64,000 bases of DNA from Molanna angustata (lineage: Eukaryota > Arthropoda > Insecta > Trichoptera > Molannidae): NCBI GenBank assembly GCA_963576475.1, contig OY754969.1:29611388-29675387 (forward strand), in the 5' to 3' direction. The notes beneath the pieces are model-generated. The model was not told where the DNA came from. It searched no databases and saw only the letters and a program-made list of their open reading frames with translations. The position numbers and the translations under genes were made by a program. Of the stretch, positions 24,501 to 35,916 are shown in pieces. Position 1 is the first letter of the stretch. The number at the start of each line of letters is the position of its first letter.

Positions 24501-24601
24501 TTCAGTTTTTTCGGAGTTGAATAATCTTCGGGATAGAATTGAAGTATTTGATTGTTATATTTTCTTCGCCATTTTGCTTCCTCGTCTCTAATTCCTTCCA
24601 C
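21581..24601 (-). CDS. LINE ORF2: AP-endonuclease and reverse transcriptase
   Basis: An uninterrupted 1006-codon frame. The endonuclease domain spans roughly residues 40-265: N45 in QNVRG, E72 in TETWL, D184/N186 in GDYNLP and a terminal DNHHPP (usually SDHxP, so slightly unusual). The RT domain spans about 490-800: YTDFSKAFD at 619-627, SGVPQGSHLGP at 676-686 and FADD at 708-711. It would nick target DNA and copy the element's RNA in place. It overlaps ORF1 by about 100 bases in another frame, a known LINE arrangement. The frame looks competent, but the partner ORF1 is truncated. Confidence 0.9.
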   Translation of the reverse strand: MEGIRDEEAKWRRKYNNQILQFYPEDYSTPKKLKNLLKISTYYQNVRGLNTKLNILRTSIVTLCSDIIILTETWLTKDIANGELEMNNFNIFRLDRNNSTSDKRRGGGVLIGVLRKYKSSLIQSSHNDVEQIFIKISFPLCILIVCCVYIPPASSSSTVYKHHCEDLEKIRFKYPEAIILVAGDYNLPYMQWRRDQSGVMSGISRDNECESEILNMTSYLGLDQHNFIYNHNNRLLDLVFSNAKNVKVEPAIDTLLPIDNHHPPLDVTVNVFIGNKFKISHNKRLFDKCNYDQIATEISSSDWSFLTENNNLNMVIDQFYGIVNTVLEKHVPSCKSKISLYPKWFSRQLIDLIQTKKIQHKTYKENRSIDSYILFSNTRKKCKRQIEQHRSDFIKNIENQLPSQTVNFHKFVRSLKDDHNDLPGVMFYKNRIAESAEDIAVLFADFFESVYNKQLPNSDIPSFEFSDKVNIPNILFTKSDVLNGINSLDACKSAGPDQIPPILLKKCSGVLSRVLAKVFNLSLSIGRFPDRWKLGYLVPIFKKGDKSNIENYRPICIQSCIPKLFEQLLLEKINHNLSIVISTNQHGFMQRRSTQTNLLVYQSNIYEAFVNRKQLDCVYTDFSKAFDCVSHNILLSKLKSMGLLGNLLDWLESYLSNRFLIIKINNSEYGSIYASSGVPQGSHLGPVLFNLFINDLEELFYDIGHVLFADDLKIFKIVSTAHDCLILQNNINILQNWCKSNNLNLNIKKCQVMRFSKSKELIDFEYQIENHVLESVQQIKDLGVTFDEKLTFIPHINNIVNKALRTLGFLLRLSRDFQNTRSFLILFKTLVRPILEYNSVLWNPYYNVHIKSIEKVQNKFLRFINYKLGISLFDINYDNLRLTYNLPELINRRTLADMLFLYKIINSLIDCPYLLERISLHIPTRNTRSRTTFSCDSATSNYYYNSPLQRLLREGNRYNEVDIFATSLGAYRRGVLKMIGDGSSTGETPGATMPGTSRVHVRLEDL

Positions 24602-25032
24602 AGATCACTTATTTGTCTACGCTGAGTCTGTGTTAGGTCACGTTTTATTTTTATATTCCCTGTTGGTTTATTTTTGCTAAACAAAATAGATCTGGCTTGT
24701 TCAGAATTTTGAAATTCAATTTTTATGGGTCGTATTTTATTTGGCTTCTTCGGTCCGATTCTATATATTTTTGAGATGGTATGATTTCCGTTATCATTTA
24801 CCTGTTTTAGTACGGTGGCAACGCTATTCATGTCGTCCTGCATTCCATTGAATGATATTTCCGAGGGGCTTTCAGGGATGTTAAATATTAATATATTTTT
24901 TGCTCGGGTCCTTCTTTCTTCTAATTCTGAGACAGTTTCTTCAACTAAGGATGACATGGATGTATGAGGGTCGGGTATCGCCTTTGAGGCGATCAAATTG
25001 TTAAGACAAGTTACTTCACCCTCTAAGTTTGC
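24502..25032 (-). pseudogene. LINE ORF1, 5'-truncated
   Basis: Open from 25032 to 24502 with no ATG start; a TTG at 24996 is unlikely to be used. It encodes a heptad-like helix (VEETVSELEERRTRAKN), then NILIFNIPES, an RRM-like first strand typical of nucleic-acid-binding ORF1 proteins, and basic KIKRDLTQTQRRQISDLWKE. The family normally has a longer N-terminus with coiled coil, missing here. Confidence 0.75.
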
Positions 25033-25339
25033 CTATTGTAATTTTTCAAGTATTATTATATCGGCAACATTAGTTCGGCAACGTTACTTTAACATTGTAA
25101 AAGTATATTCTGAGTTTTGTCTTAGAAAACCTTAATATTTAATGATTTTCAAGCAGTCATTTCTTATTTCATTGTCAGACAAATACAAACAAATCTTTCT
25201 TATAAACACTTTCAAAGTGATAGATTTGACGGTAACTTGGTGGTAATCCATGATTACAAAAATAAAAATGAAGCAAAAACTTTGCTATATACCACTTATT
25301 GAGTATAATTAATTAAACACTACTAGTTTCGGGAGTGCA
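25033..25339. other. AT-rich spacer
   Basis: No gene or repeat recognised. Confidence 0.4.
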
Positions 25340-25344
25340 CTTCT

Positions 25345-25505
25345 TTCACCAAATGCACAATTTGGTGAAAGTTGCGCAAGCGCTTAAAATGATCACGTTA
25401 ACCAGCCGATGACAGGTGGTATGCCCTGAAGGTGCCTGAATTCTCTGTTCTCTTAAAAATATGTATATATTCCATCTTCGACTCTATCAAGATAGGTATT
25501 AAGTT
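25345..25505 (-). repeat. Half copy of the foldback element at 16501
   Basis: Matches the right arm: GTTGCGCAAGCGC, GATCACGTTAACCAGCCGAT, then GCCCTGAAGGTGCC and TCCATCTTCGACTCTATC. The other arm is absent. Confidence 0.65.
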
Positions 25506-25985
25506 ATTCAATAATTATAGGTACCTACCTCTAATAAAATAATATCATTGATCATCGCAGAAACGTTTACAAGAGTATGATTCTTGAATAAGTACAATGT
25601 ATATACCAGGGGCGTGCCTATAACCTTCGGACCAGGCAAACCTGAAGAAAATTGAGAAATGTCAATAATCAAATATTTTTTTAGCATCGTCGTTCATTCC
25701 TGTGGCCATGAAAAATATTTTTAAATCACATGCCAAAATAATATTTAATTTTGTGGCCCAGTAAAGTACCGTATAAACCTACGGTTCATTTTTTAATTTT
25801 GTATAGTATGGTTGGAATAAAACAAATAATAAATAATAATTCTTGAATTTAACATTATATATTCATAGGCAAGCCAAGATTTTCGGATTCTATAAACAAT
25901 TTCGCTACTGGTATATACGTTAACCGATGAAATGGATGAAAAAAAGGCAAGGATAACCCTAAGGATGACAAAAAAACGTTACTAG

Positions 25986-26945
25986 CTGCAGGCTAAGTCT
26001 GTAAGTAGATCTCGACCGATAAATGTCGAGATTAACTGTCAAAATATCGACTAATCGATATTTTGACAGTTTTGGTAGTCACTAAGCAGATAATGCGTGG
26101 AATCGTTCTCGCCCACTTATTTGACGGCGAGATTGGGTCGACATCGAGTCGAGAGACAAGATCTAACGCCGCCATGTTGAATTAAATGTCATTTTTACGC
26201 GAACAATGCCGAATTTCATATTTATTTTGAGAATAATAATAAACGGGTTAAACGACGCCGTTTAAGAGATTCTTCAAACCCTTTAAATATTCCGCGTAAT
26301 TCATTTATTGCTAATTACCGCATAACAAAAGTTTTATATGGTTATATTTTTTAATGGAAATATGCGTCCGTACTTAGATTATAACATTATAATTCTATGA
26401 TGATTCTATGCGTCCGTAAATGTTTTCCGTAGGTATAGATTTGAAATAATTTTTGATTTTGAGAAAGTATTCTTGTAAGCTATTTTATCACATATGTATT
26501 TTAACACTCAACAAAAGAAAATTCGGCGTAGTTTTTAGTAAAAAAATAACACGCTGCTGTCATCGACTTGATAAATTGATCGAAATATAATTAAAAATAA
26601 TTTTTAAAATTACACTCAAAACATTCAATAAACACAAAAGAAGTTAATTTAATCGTATTATAACTTGCTTTCATGCTTTAAAATATGACCATATTATATT
26701 TATTTAACAAATTCATGTAAACAAATTTGACATTTATTCAAATCATGGGGAAAATATTGTGTATTGCCATAAATGATAATTCAAAAATGTACCGCAAGCC
26801 AGGCTAACGGCGACAAATACTAATAAGTGCATTTACGAACTCGACAGCGCTTAGTGACTACGAATTGTCGTCACGGGCGTAAACATGGCGAGAAGTTCGG
26901 CGATTCGTTGTCGGATCTCGACTTTTTTACTGACTTGGCCTGCAG
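25986..26945. mobile_element. 960-bp element with imperfect terminal inverted repeats
   Basis: Left end CTGCAGGCTAAGTCTGTAAG and right end (inverse) CTGCAGGCCAAGTCAGTAAA match over about 30 bp with mismatches, continuing into GATCTCGAC/GTCGAGATC. Internal palindromes include TGTCAAAATATCGA with its inverse at 26037-26070. No ORF and no clear target duplication, so superfamily is unassigned. Confidence 0.5.
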
Positions 26946-27865
26946 ATGAGCATATGTGCAGCAATGCATGTACTTGAATGAAACTACAACTGTAATTGTA
27001 ATATTACATGTTTCATACTAATTTGCAATTATTAAATAAAAATTTAGTTTGTCCAGTTAATTTTACAGAAGTAGGCAAAAAAATATAAGTAAAAATCCGA
27101 TTATCGTACGTATAGATATTTCAATGCGGAGAATAAACAGCGTCATAAGTTTTAAAAATAACGGATCCACAATATATAAATAGATACCTATATTTTGTAA
27201 ACTGACTCATTGTTGAATTGTTTGAGTATATTTGCTCAAACAAGTATTTCAAAAGTGTGTAAACAGTATTCTGATCAAATCACATGCAATTATATATAAT
27301 GTTTTTACAAACAAGTTCTCATTAGTGCGTTACTTTTTGTAAAAAAGTAATCCTTTACATCACACCTCGTATCAACTTTGAAATCTTTTTTGGATAAATC
27401 AATGCAAAACTAATGAATAAATCAAATAGTTTTCGCCCTGTTTCTGTTACTTTTTCGATTGAGTTACATTATCCTCAATATCCAGTACCTACCTTTGAAT
27501 GACAAAATAATATTTATTAATTCTAATAAATTGTGAAAATGGTTTAAATCATACTTTGTATATGTGTATCATTTGTTTAATATGTTTGTTGAGATTTTGT
27601 TGGCAGAATGAGAACTACAATATAACGCTGAGTTCGAAAAAAAGAAGAATTAATGACTGACTAAAATAAATAAAGGTATTAGAGGTCGAAAAAGAAACAA
27701 AAATGATATAGGTATCACGATGGTGTAAGGATATACAAATCTGGTGTTATAGGTATATTCGCCAGGATAGGAATATTTCGTCCAGTTATCCATACTTATC
27801 CCCATAAGAGATTCAGCGTAATGGTATGAATTATTTTTATCATAAAATAATATTTTTATTTACAG
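26946..27865. other. Upstream region of the hydroxylase-like gene
   Basis: AT-rich. The gene's first exon and promoter should lie here or further upstream, because the first recognised exon starts mid-codon after an acceptor AG at 27864-27865. No start exon could be chosen with confidence. Confidence 0.4.
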
Positions 27866-27989
27866 GTGATGACAATATATTGTACTCGAAGAAAAAGGTC
27901 GTTTTAAACGAATTGATCTCTACACATTTTATTCTGCTACTGGCTACATCCGCAGTTGTGGGTTTGACAGTCACTAAGGATTCTTCAAC
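27866..27989 (+). CDS. Hydroxylase-like gene, first recognised coding exon
   Basis: Acceptor TTATTTACAG|GT. The frame encodes an N-terminal hydrophobic segment ([17 protein letters not shown]). The donor is uncertain: GTGGTA after 27989 or GTACCT after 27992. Both leave two bases and both join exon 2 in frame. This exon is the least conserved and the least certain. Confidence 0.55.
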
Positions 27990-30900
27990 GTGGTACCTAT
28001 ATTTTATGATTTTTTATAAAGTAGTGTCAAAAAATTATTGAATTTCTCATTTATATTTTGTACATAATATAAACAAATAGAAATCACATTGGCGGGCTTA
28101 TTTCCATTAGGCAATTTCATCCACCCAACCAGATTACAAAGTAAAACACAATCATTATTATGTACATCAACAAAATAAAAAAAGTAAAAAAAACAAAAAA
28201 TAAATAAAAATACAACACTAAGATTAAGATTCAAAAACAACTAATAGCAAAAAAGGATTGGAATTATTTTCAAAATTCAAAACTTTTTATCATAGTACAA
28301 AAGTTCCTGAATGCCATCACGCATAAATCCACAAAAAAATAAAGACGTACAGACGTACACCTATCCATAAAGGAATGGCGATTATTTTAAAACAATTTAT
28401 ATAAATGTAAACCTAGTTATTAGTTATCGCCAAATTTCTAGACATTTTTCGGCGTGGAGGGGGACGCGGTGGTTTGCGCACACACGTGATCAAACCGAAT
28501 GAGCTCATATATCTTCTGCGTTCTCATGTGATATTTCTAGATGTTTAGCGATAGCTATAGGTACATAGATAATAAATGTACAAAAAAATGTAATAGAAAT
28601 ATTTGAATGAATAATATAAAAAAAAAGAAAAAAATAATGAATCCTTAGCTAGTCCATTTCAATTTCAGTATGCACTAATATGTATATACAGTTATTGAGA
28701 CAGCAGCAGAATTTGCATAGGTACCTATTCGTTTTCCAAACGAGGAATACCTATTATATTACTGTAATCCTCATTATCTCGCAGTGAAATATTGTAATGT
28801 GTTCCTTATTGGATTTTTGTATTTCAGGTCAACGTCCATATATCTGATGCAATACTGGTTGAACCAGCATATGTTTCTTGACATTAAACCCATTTGAAAC
28901 CTTATTATTTATGATTTTGTATATGGAAACAGCATCAATTTACTATCGACATTAGCATTATTTTCTCTTGAATGTATTTGTGATATTCATGACCCTAAAA
29001 AAGTTTTTTTTTCAAATAATAAATAGCTTTTTTTTAACTAAATGTTTTTACACAGCAATTACTGCATTATAAATATATTTTCAAAACTTTCTTTCCTACA
29101 CCAGCAGAGACGTCAAGCGACTCACTGCTATGCAATACCAGTCATTCGATTAATTAATAAGTCTTGCTCAATAGTTCCTCTATTTCACTGCAATCAAGTT
29201 GCATGTGGCTGCCAAAAATGAAAATCAAGATATCTGTATTCAGGTTTGGTAACATAATCCTTTCGAAAATGTTGATCGATCGTTGCCAAAGTCCAAAACA
29301 TAGGTAATCCGTGTTTCATAATGATCAAATAATAAAAGAAAAGAAACATAATTCCGCCAATCATTTTTAATTGAAATACCTACAACCAGAACATGTATTT
29401 ACATAAAAAAATTAACTCTTATTAAGAATCTTTTGGTGTCTAATCGCGCACTAGCGGGCATTTGAATTATATACTTACCTTATAGTTTAAGAGATAGCAA
29501 CGTCAGAAAACAATTCAATTTTAATGGCTGATTTTTGATATTTCCTTCCTTATTGAATATAGATAAGAAAAAGGTAAATAAGTCTGGCATCTGGGAGTGG
29601 TTGCGTTTACCAGCGCGCATCCCTTTTCTGTATGTGAAAAATGCAGATTTCAGTAACATTATTTGTATTTTTTTAAGTCCTTTTTGTGCTCTAATACAAT
29701 CGATCTGATTAAAATGAAACTTGGTGATTTGTTCTGTGCACACTCGAGAAACTATAAAATTATAAATATGAAAAATTTATTAATAATAAATAATTTTTCT
29801 ATCTTTTCTTTGCACCTAACTTATTCATCTATCAAGAATAAAACAAACAATAGTTACTTGAAAATTGTGATCGATTGGTTATAAGTATTATATATTTTTA
29901 ATTAATTTTAAAACAGCTAATATTTTGTTTTCCAGGTACGTTTTGCAATCATTATGGACTTCCCTTGGTACATTTTTTGATAATCAATGGGAAAAATTCT
30001 TAAGTATAACAGGTAATATTTGAATTTACTAAAATAAATCATATCTTACTAACTATACATAACTTAGACTGGGTTGTTTCTACAAAAGTAACGGTAATAG
30101 TATAGGTAGTTAAAATACTTTGATTTCACGAATTTGTTAAAAAATGCATCGTTTGACGGCATTAGATTTCAATGAAACAACCATATGTTTTAAACAATTT
30201 TATGATATCAAAGTATTTTAACTATACTTTTACCTTAAACTTTGTTCGAGAAACACAGCCTTAGTGGACACTCATAAATCATAGAACATATAAATATACA
30301 AATAATTTACAGTCTATTTTTTGTAACATTTACAGATTTTGTGATACTCAATATACCTAACAGTTTGTTAAAATATTCTTTGGGAAGTCTAAAGTGCATT
30401 TACACCGTTTACATTTTGAAATAATGTATATAAACATGATAAACATCTAATAATCTATATATTAATACGTGAAGCGAAAACTTCACATCCCTTTCGAAGC
30501 AAACTGCGCAAAGTGTGTTAGATTTGATATGGTTAAATTTTATATTGAGAAGGACTCCAGAAAGATAATATTTATACATAATAAATATTTCACATCAAAC
30601 CATTGATTATTTTCCTTAGAACGTGAAAGAGTTGGGAAGCGTAACTTTAATATAACCGCGTAGTGTTATAATTATATTACTATGACTGAAAATACTAAGC
30701 TGGTGGCATACAGTCACACTGCAGTAATCATACCTACGTATCACCTCTCCTTCGTGATCGTTGTATACGTTTAAACTGTCATTATGGTACCTACTACGCA
30801 GTTGTTTAAATTTAAATTTCAAAACATGTTAAATGAAAATATAATATATCAGAATAGCTACTTGGAAACAATATAAATGGTGCTCAAACAATAATACGTA

Positions 30901-33900
30901 TAACTTACTTATTTTGACTTTTCCAACTAAAAAAAATAATGAATTACCGTCGTAGTATAACTAAAAATACCAAACTAGTAAATACTTTTAAATGTGTAAG
31001 TACCTAGATAAAATCATGGAAAACATCAACAAATGATGTCACCTCAAATTGAAGTACCTAACATTTAATAATACTTAATATCAAATTGTTACTTTGTTCG
31101 TAATTAGTGTTGTTATTCTGATGAATGATCAGCTAATGGTTGTGAATAGATAGTCAACGTCACGTCGATTGCACAATTGTTTTAAAATTTCAAATAATTT
31201 GTTATTTTCAGGAGAAAGTAATTTTATACTATGGATAATAATACCGAATATAATTACTATTGGATTATACTGGATAAATGGTATTTTATATACACTGATG
31301 GATTTGTATCAGAGGCCGAAATTTTTGAGAAAATATAAAATTCAACAAGGTACCAATGAACCACTTGATAAGAAAAGATTGATTCAGGTAATTATTTTCA
31401 TCTCTTGGCAACACATTTTAACATTTTTTGTTTTATTTAGAAAACGCTAAGATTTTGGACTTTAAACTTATAGGTAGGACCTACCTACTCAATGAAGATA
31501 TTGAGATGTAAAATTTTGCTTTAACGCAAAATCCTGTGAAATATACCTAAATGTTTTTAAAATAAAAAAAAACTATTAAATAAAAAATGTTTTTAATAGA
31601 AATTTTTTTGAGATATCATGTTTTTCTATAAAAAACGAAGTTTCAATGTTCGAGCTTATATATTTTTTTGGATTAGTGGAAATAAAAAAAAAAGTTCAAA
31701 TGTCAATAACCCCTGACTTGAATAAAATTCTGAATACAGAAGTTTGTACAAAAAGCAGTTTGTACAATGCATATGTAAGTAGTTTTCCGCATTTCTTGTA
31801 GTAAGTTACATTGACTTTCTGATCATAACATTAAACAATTAAATCAATTCTCCTAGATCTCCTAGATGGACATAAAAACAAACTTTTATGGATATTATTA
31901 AGTATTTACTCTCGTTAGCGAATCAATGATTCTGAAAATAGACTTATTTAAATACACATATAGCTAGTACCTATAGAAATTTGTCTCAAAAAACTGAAAG
32001 CCATATTGCGTAAGATAGAAATTTAAATGGAAATGAGATTTTATTAATGAAATGTGTATCAGGAGACATCAGGGCTACTATGCTATCTGTAATTAGTATT
32101 TCCAAAAACATAAAAAAATATCATGATTTATCTGTTAAAAACTTTTTATTTATTCTAAATCTTTTTCGTTGAATTTTTGACTTTCCTGCAATGTAAATGT
32201 ATTATGAACGCTCTTGTGATTAGCGGTAATGTACAAGTCGCTGTATAAATTTCACGATTATTATTTCTCATAAAACGTCACCTATCATTTTCATTTATAT
32301 GGTGTATACTACCAGAAATATTAACACAATATATATTTGAATTTGTTGCAGGTTGTAAAGAGAGTCCTATTTAATCAGCTTGTGGTTGGAGGTATGTTTA
32401 GTTTCTTCACATATTTCCTAATGAAGAACCAAGGATTCCCTCCACTCAGGCCACTACCAACACTACCTGTATTTTTTCTCCACTTTTTCATTTGTATGAT
32501 CACGCAAGAGATGGCCTTTTACTACTCGCACAGGTATTACAAATCATAATACTAAATGTATTTGTCTCCTTAATATGAAAAATGTAATGAACAATAGTTA
32601 CTCAGCTCTAAAGTGACACAATGAAAATTAGAGTAATTTAATTTCTCATTATGTGCTGTGTGGTGTTCCACACCTTTGTCTGCCTAACTAAGAATAATTC
32701 TAATTTTGAGATAGATTTTTTATTTTTGTTTTTTTTTCTTCCGATATTTCTAAAAATGTAGCCAAAAAAATACTATGAACATAAGCAGATTAACAAATTA
32801 CATTAGACAATATAAAACTTTAATAAATAAAATCAAAATTAATATACTACTTCAGTGAAAATATTTCTTCAGCGCATCGTTGATCAAACTTGATTACTAG
32901 CTATCTCATTGATTAACCCCAATTGGCGTTTTTGCTTATTATTTAAGGTGAATAACGTTTCAGCATAACACGGACGCTCGCAACCACCAATTTATTGATA
33001 ATATTTGTACCTATTAGCTGCACTCTTGACATAGACTACCTCAACTCGAAATAAATTGCGTTATCGTTGTTTCAGAACTTTTATTTTGTGAATAAATAAC
33101 AATACAATATAATATAACAGGATCATCTCAAGGGCGCTCTTTTATAATCGTAGGCTATGCGAAACAATGGGTTCAATTCTCAATACGCACTAAAATTTTA
33201 ATGAAATGTCAAATTTGTTCATTTTATATATATTTTGCTATAAAATAAAAGAAGTTTAATAAGATTCAAATGACAAAAGACTATCATTAGCTATCAATGT
33301 AGTTCAAAGTTTAAAATGAAATTTCTGGTGAACACATTTTTATTTTTAATGACATTAATCTCAAAAACTGTTAGCTCTTGTTTCTTTCATCTTAGGTAAT
33401 TGAAAAGTATCCGTAGGAGCTTACCCAAAAACGAAGCTAAAACACTTATAAATGCATTTGTGGTGTCAAGGCTGGACTACTGAAATGCTATTTATGCGGG
33501 TTTGCCTAAGTATCAGCTTGAGATTACAAATAGTTTTCAACGCAGCTGCGAGGTTGATATATAGAGCCGATAAAATATGTCACATAACACATCTTCTTAA
33601 CGAACTGCACTGGTTGAGATGTCCAGATGCTTGATGGTGTTTAAGGCTCTGAACGATTTGGCTCCACACTATATTTAAGAACTGTGCCAAAAGAATGTTC
33701 CATCAGGAAGACAGCTTACATTGAGATCATCTGGATCACAGAGTACAAACTCTTTTAAATAATTGGACAGTCAATAAGGCGGCTTACCCAACAAATAAGC
33801 TACAGCCCCCTCGGAGTGATTTTGTATCACTAAACGGCGCTTTATAAATTTTATTCATTATTATTATTAGTGTTCATTCAAATTTTAATTCAACTTCGGA

Positions 33901-35716
33901 ATTGAACCCAATAAAGTCTTAATCAAAACTTTTCGCTCCACGTACCTGTATTATAAGGAATCTTATTTCGCTAATAAAACTCCATTTATTTACCTTTTTA
34001 AAACTACGATCAAAGTAAGCCGCTTTATTGGCTGTGTCCAAATTCCTTAGAGGATTGGTATTCTGTAATCCTAACGGTCTCAATTTTAGATGTCTTTCTG
34101 ATGGCACATTCTTTCGACACAGTTCTTCAATCGTACAGAGCCAATAATAAGTCAAACAGAACCTTGAAAACCATCAAGTACACTATTATAGTCCATTCGC
34201 TCTGGACACCTCAATGTAGCATATTTTTTATCAGCTCCATAGAAAATCCTCGCTGTATGTGTATAAAGCTGAGACTTTGAACATTTAAGTACTTACATTA
34301 TAATGTTTGTTCTGCTTCGATCTGATATTTTTTTTATTTTCATTTTAGATTACTTCACACAAAGTTCTTCTACAAATACATCCATAAGATTCATCACGAA
34401 TGGACAGCACCTATCGGTATAGTAGCAGTTTACTGTCACCCGTTGGAGCATGTGATATCAAACGTTTTTCCCGTTGTTGTTGGAACAAATATCACCGGAT
34501 GTCATCCACTCACTGCCTATATTTGGTTCAGTCTTGTCATCATGAACACTGTCACTACACATTCTGGATACCATTTACCGTTTTTCGTCTCTCCGGAGTA
34601 CCATGACTACCACCATCTTAAGTAAGATATTAATCATACAATTTGTCTACATTCCTGCGTAAGTTCATTCGTATTATCAAAAATAATATTTTTTTGATTA
34701 AACTTTGACAAAGTTTTTACTCTCCACTACTGTGGAATAGTGGAGAGTCACAATTTTTAAGAGTATTTTTTTACATCAATTTCTCAATGGGTATCATGTA
34801 GAGAGTGCATACTTTGAGTTTCGTTGTGATGTTTTTGTGTGTATGTCGTGTCCTGTATGCCGTACACAAATATGAAAATTTGTGTCCTCTGTACAGATGA
34901 AACTAAAAGGCCGATAAACTTAAACGTAGAGCTGCTTAGTTTTCCATAGACAACGGTTCATTTTTCTCAGTGTTTCTCTATGATTTCATCTGTTAAAACT
35001 GAAAAAATTGCTCTCACGACCTGGAAATGTGAGATATTTTAATTTTGTTTAAACTATTTATACAATACCAATAATCTTCAAAAAACTGCATTCATAGTTG
35101 ATCAACATTAAGAGAAAAACAGACAACCGTTTGAAAAATTATGTTCATAATAATAGATTTGTGTATGAAAAATATATATAACAAAGAAATTTTTTATGTT
35201 TGCCAATGTTAAGTTATTTGATTACATATTGATATTAGAGTGTAATAATAGCAGGGAAGCTTCATTGTGTAGTGGAGAGTTTAGCGTTGGCCACAACCCA
35301 CTCGTTAAATAATATTTCAAAAGTATTTAACATGTAAGGTGTTATTGGATCTTAACGATGCTGATGGCGACGAGGAACCTAATAAAGGGCACATTCCACA
35401 TTTGCTTAATAGTTTCATTTATCCAAAGAGTAGGTACTTTTTTAATGAAGATTATTCAAACTTATTCAATCATCTGGATGTCTTTGATTTCATAACTATC
35501 TTTTGAACAGAGCTGCACATAATATTTTTAAACACAATACCTACTCAAAAATTATTTTACAGGTTCAACCAATGCTTCGGGTCTCTTGGGATCCTCGACT
35601 GGCTCCATAACACTGATGCCATGTTCAGAAAATCAGCTCATGCTTTGCGACATAAAAGATTATACACTCTGAAGTCAGCCAATGAACTGTTTCCGGACGA
35701 TAAGACACAAAAATAA
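27866..35716 (+). CDS. Fatty acid hydroxylase domain protein (FAXDC2-like), six exons
   Basis: Exons 27866-27989 (or -27992), 29936-30012, 31212-31387, 32352-32533, 34349-34621 and 35563-35716 join in frame into about 328 codons, near the length of vertebrate FAXDC2. The first short coding exon with the ATG was not found. The product has hydrophobic segments suited to an ER multi-pass protein and three histidine boxes: HRLLH across the exon 4/5 junction, HKIHH, and HDYHH near the end of exon 5. These bind a di-iron centre in the sterol desaturase/fatty acid hydroxylase superfamily. PGTNEP-like QQGTNEP and [18 protein letters not shown] are also typical of this family. Substrate cannot be read from sequence. 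Confidence 0.9.
29936..30012 (+). CDS. Hydroxylase-like gene, exon 2
   Basis: 77 bases between TTTTCCAG and GTAATA; encodes [20 protein letters not shown]. Phases fit both neighbours. Confidence 0.85.
30065..30263. mobile_element. MITE-like inverted repeat in intron 2
   Basis: Outer ends TTAGACTGGGTTGTTTCT and AGAAACACAGCCTTA pair imperfectly, and the arms stay complementary for about 75 bp (AGTTAAAATACTTTGAT and its inverse at 30206-30222). No ORF. Confidence 0.6.
31212..31387 (+). CDS. Hydroxylase-like gene, exon 3
   Basis: 176 bases between TTTTCAG and GTAATT. Encodes a membrane segment ([16 protein letters not shown]) and the conserved [17 protein letters not shown]. Confidence 0.9.
31560..31760 (-). 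mobile_element. Old Helitron-type repeat remnant in intron 3
   Basis: Diverged minus-strand match to the AT-rich core: AATAACCCCTGACTTGAA and neighbouring AAAAAGTTCAAATGTC resemble AACCCCTGACTGAAAC at 5480. Both termini are lost. Confidence 0.5.
32352..32533 (+). CDS. Hydroxylase-like gene, exon 4
   Basis: 182 bases between TTGTTGCAG and GTATTA. Encodes [20 protein letters not shown], a second membrane segment, and ends FYYSH plus two bases of an arginine codon, opening the first histidine box. Confidence 0.9.
33390..33860 (+). pseudogene. LINE RT remnant (L2/CR1-like) in intron 4
   Basis: Encodes, with stops and shifts, [22 protein letters not shown] residues (stop in place of W/C in one frame), then [13 protein letters not shown] and [12 protein letters not shown]. 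This is the RT thumb region of L2/CR1-type LINEs. Confidence 0.7.
33945..34200 (-). pseudogene. Second L2/CR1-like LINE fragment, inverted
   Basis: Minus strand: [19 protein letters not shown] corresponds to the plus-strand copy around 33680-33740 (GAACTGTGCCAAAAGAATG). The two fragments lie head to head within 600 bp and are clearly diverged. Confidence 0.65.
34349..34621 (+). CDS. Hydroxylase-like gene, exon 5 (catalytic core)
   Basis: 273 bases between CATTTTAG and GTAAGA. Completes HRLLH, then [32 protein letters not shown] and EYHDYHHLK. These carry most of the predicted iron ligands. Confidence 0.95.
34720..34749. repeat. Perfect 11-bp-arm hairpin in intron 5
   Basis: ACTCTCCACTA and TAGTGGAGAGT flank an 8-base loop. 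A single arm (GTAGTGGAGAGTTT) recurs near 35270. Confidence 0.7.
35563..35716 (+). CDS. Hydroxylase-like gene, last exon
   Basis: Acceptor TTTTACAG|GT. Encodes [20 protein letters not shown] and ends [10 protein letters not shown] before TAA at 35714-35716. Confidence 0.92.
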
Positions 35717-35905
35717 AAAAGCACGTGATTGGCTAAAAATGATGTATTCCAGTTTCATGTTGGAATTCCTGAAAAATTTGTCAGATACAGTTCAAGCTTA
35801 CTTGTGTACTTCAACATGGGTTCGATTCTGAAAAAACACTAAAATTCATTTGAATGATCACATTTATTCATTGTATAGGTATATGTTTTGCTATTCTGAA
35901 GATTC

Positions 35906-35916
35906 AATAAAATAAA
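35906..35916 (+). promoter_or_regulatory. Likely poly(A) signal of the hydroxylase-like gene
   Basis: Two overlapping AATAAA motifs about 190 bases after the stop codon, the first good signals downstream. Confidence 0.5.

Larger units (their letters stand above)
20074..25032 (-). mobile_element. Jockey/CR1-like LINE, nearly complete
   Basis: Minus-strand non-LTR retrotransposon: truncated ORF1 (25032-24502), intact ORF2 (24601-21581), a long A-rich 3' UTR (21580-20100) with a 77-bp tandem array, and an (AAAT)n tail at about 20074-20096. Upstream of 25032 the frame hits a stop and no ORF1 start or 5' UTR is visible, so the 5' end is truncated there. No target duplication was recognised. Confidence 0.85.
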
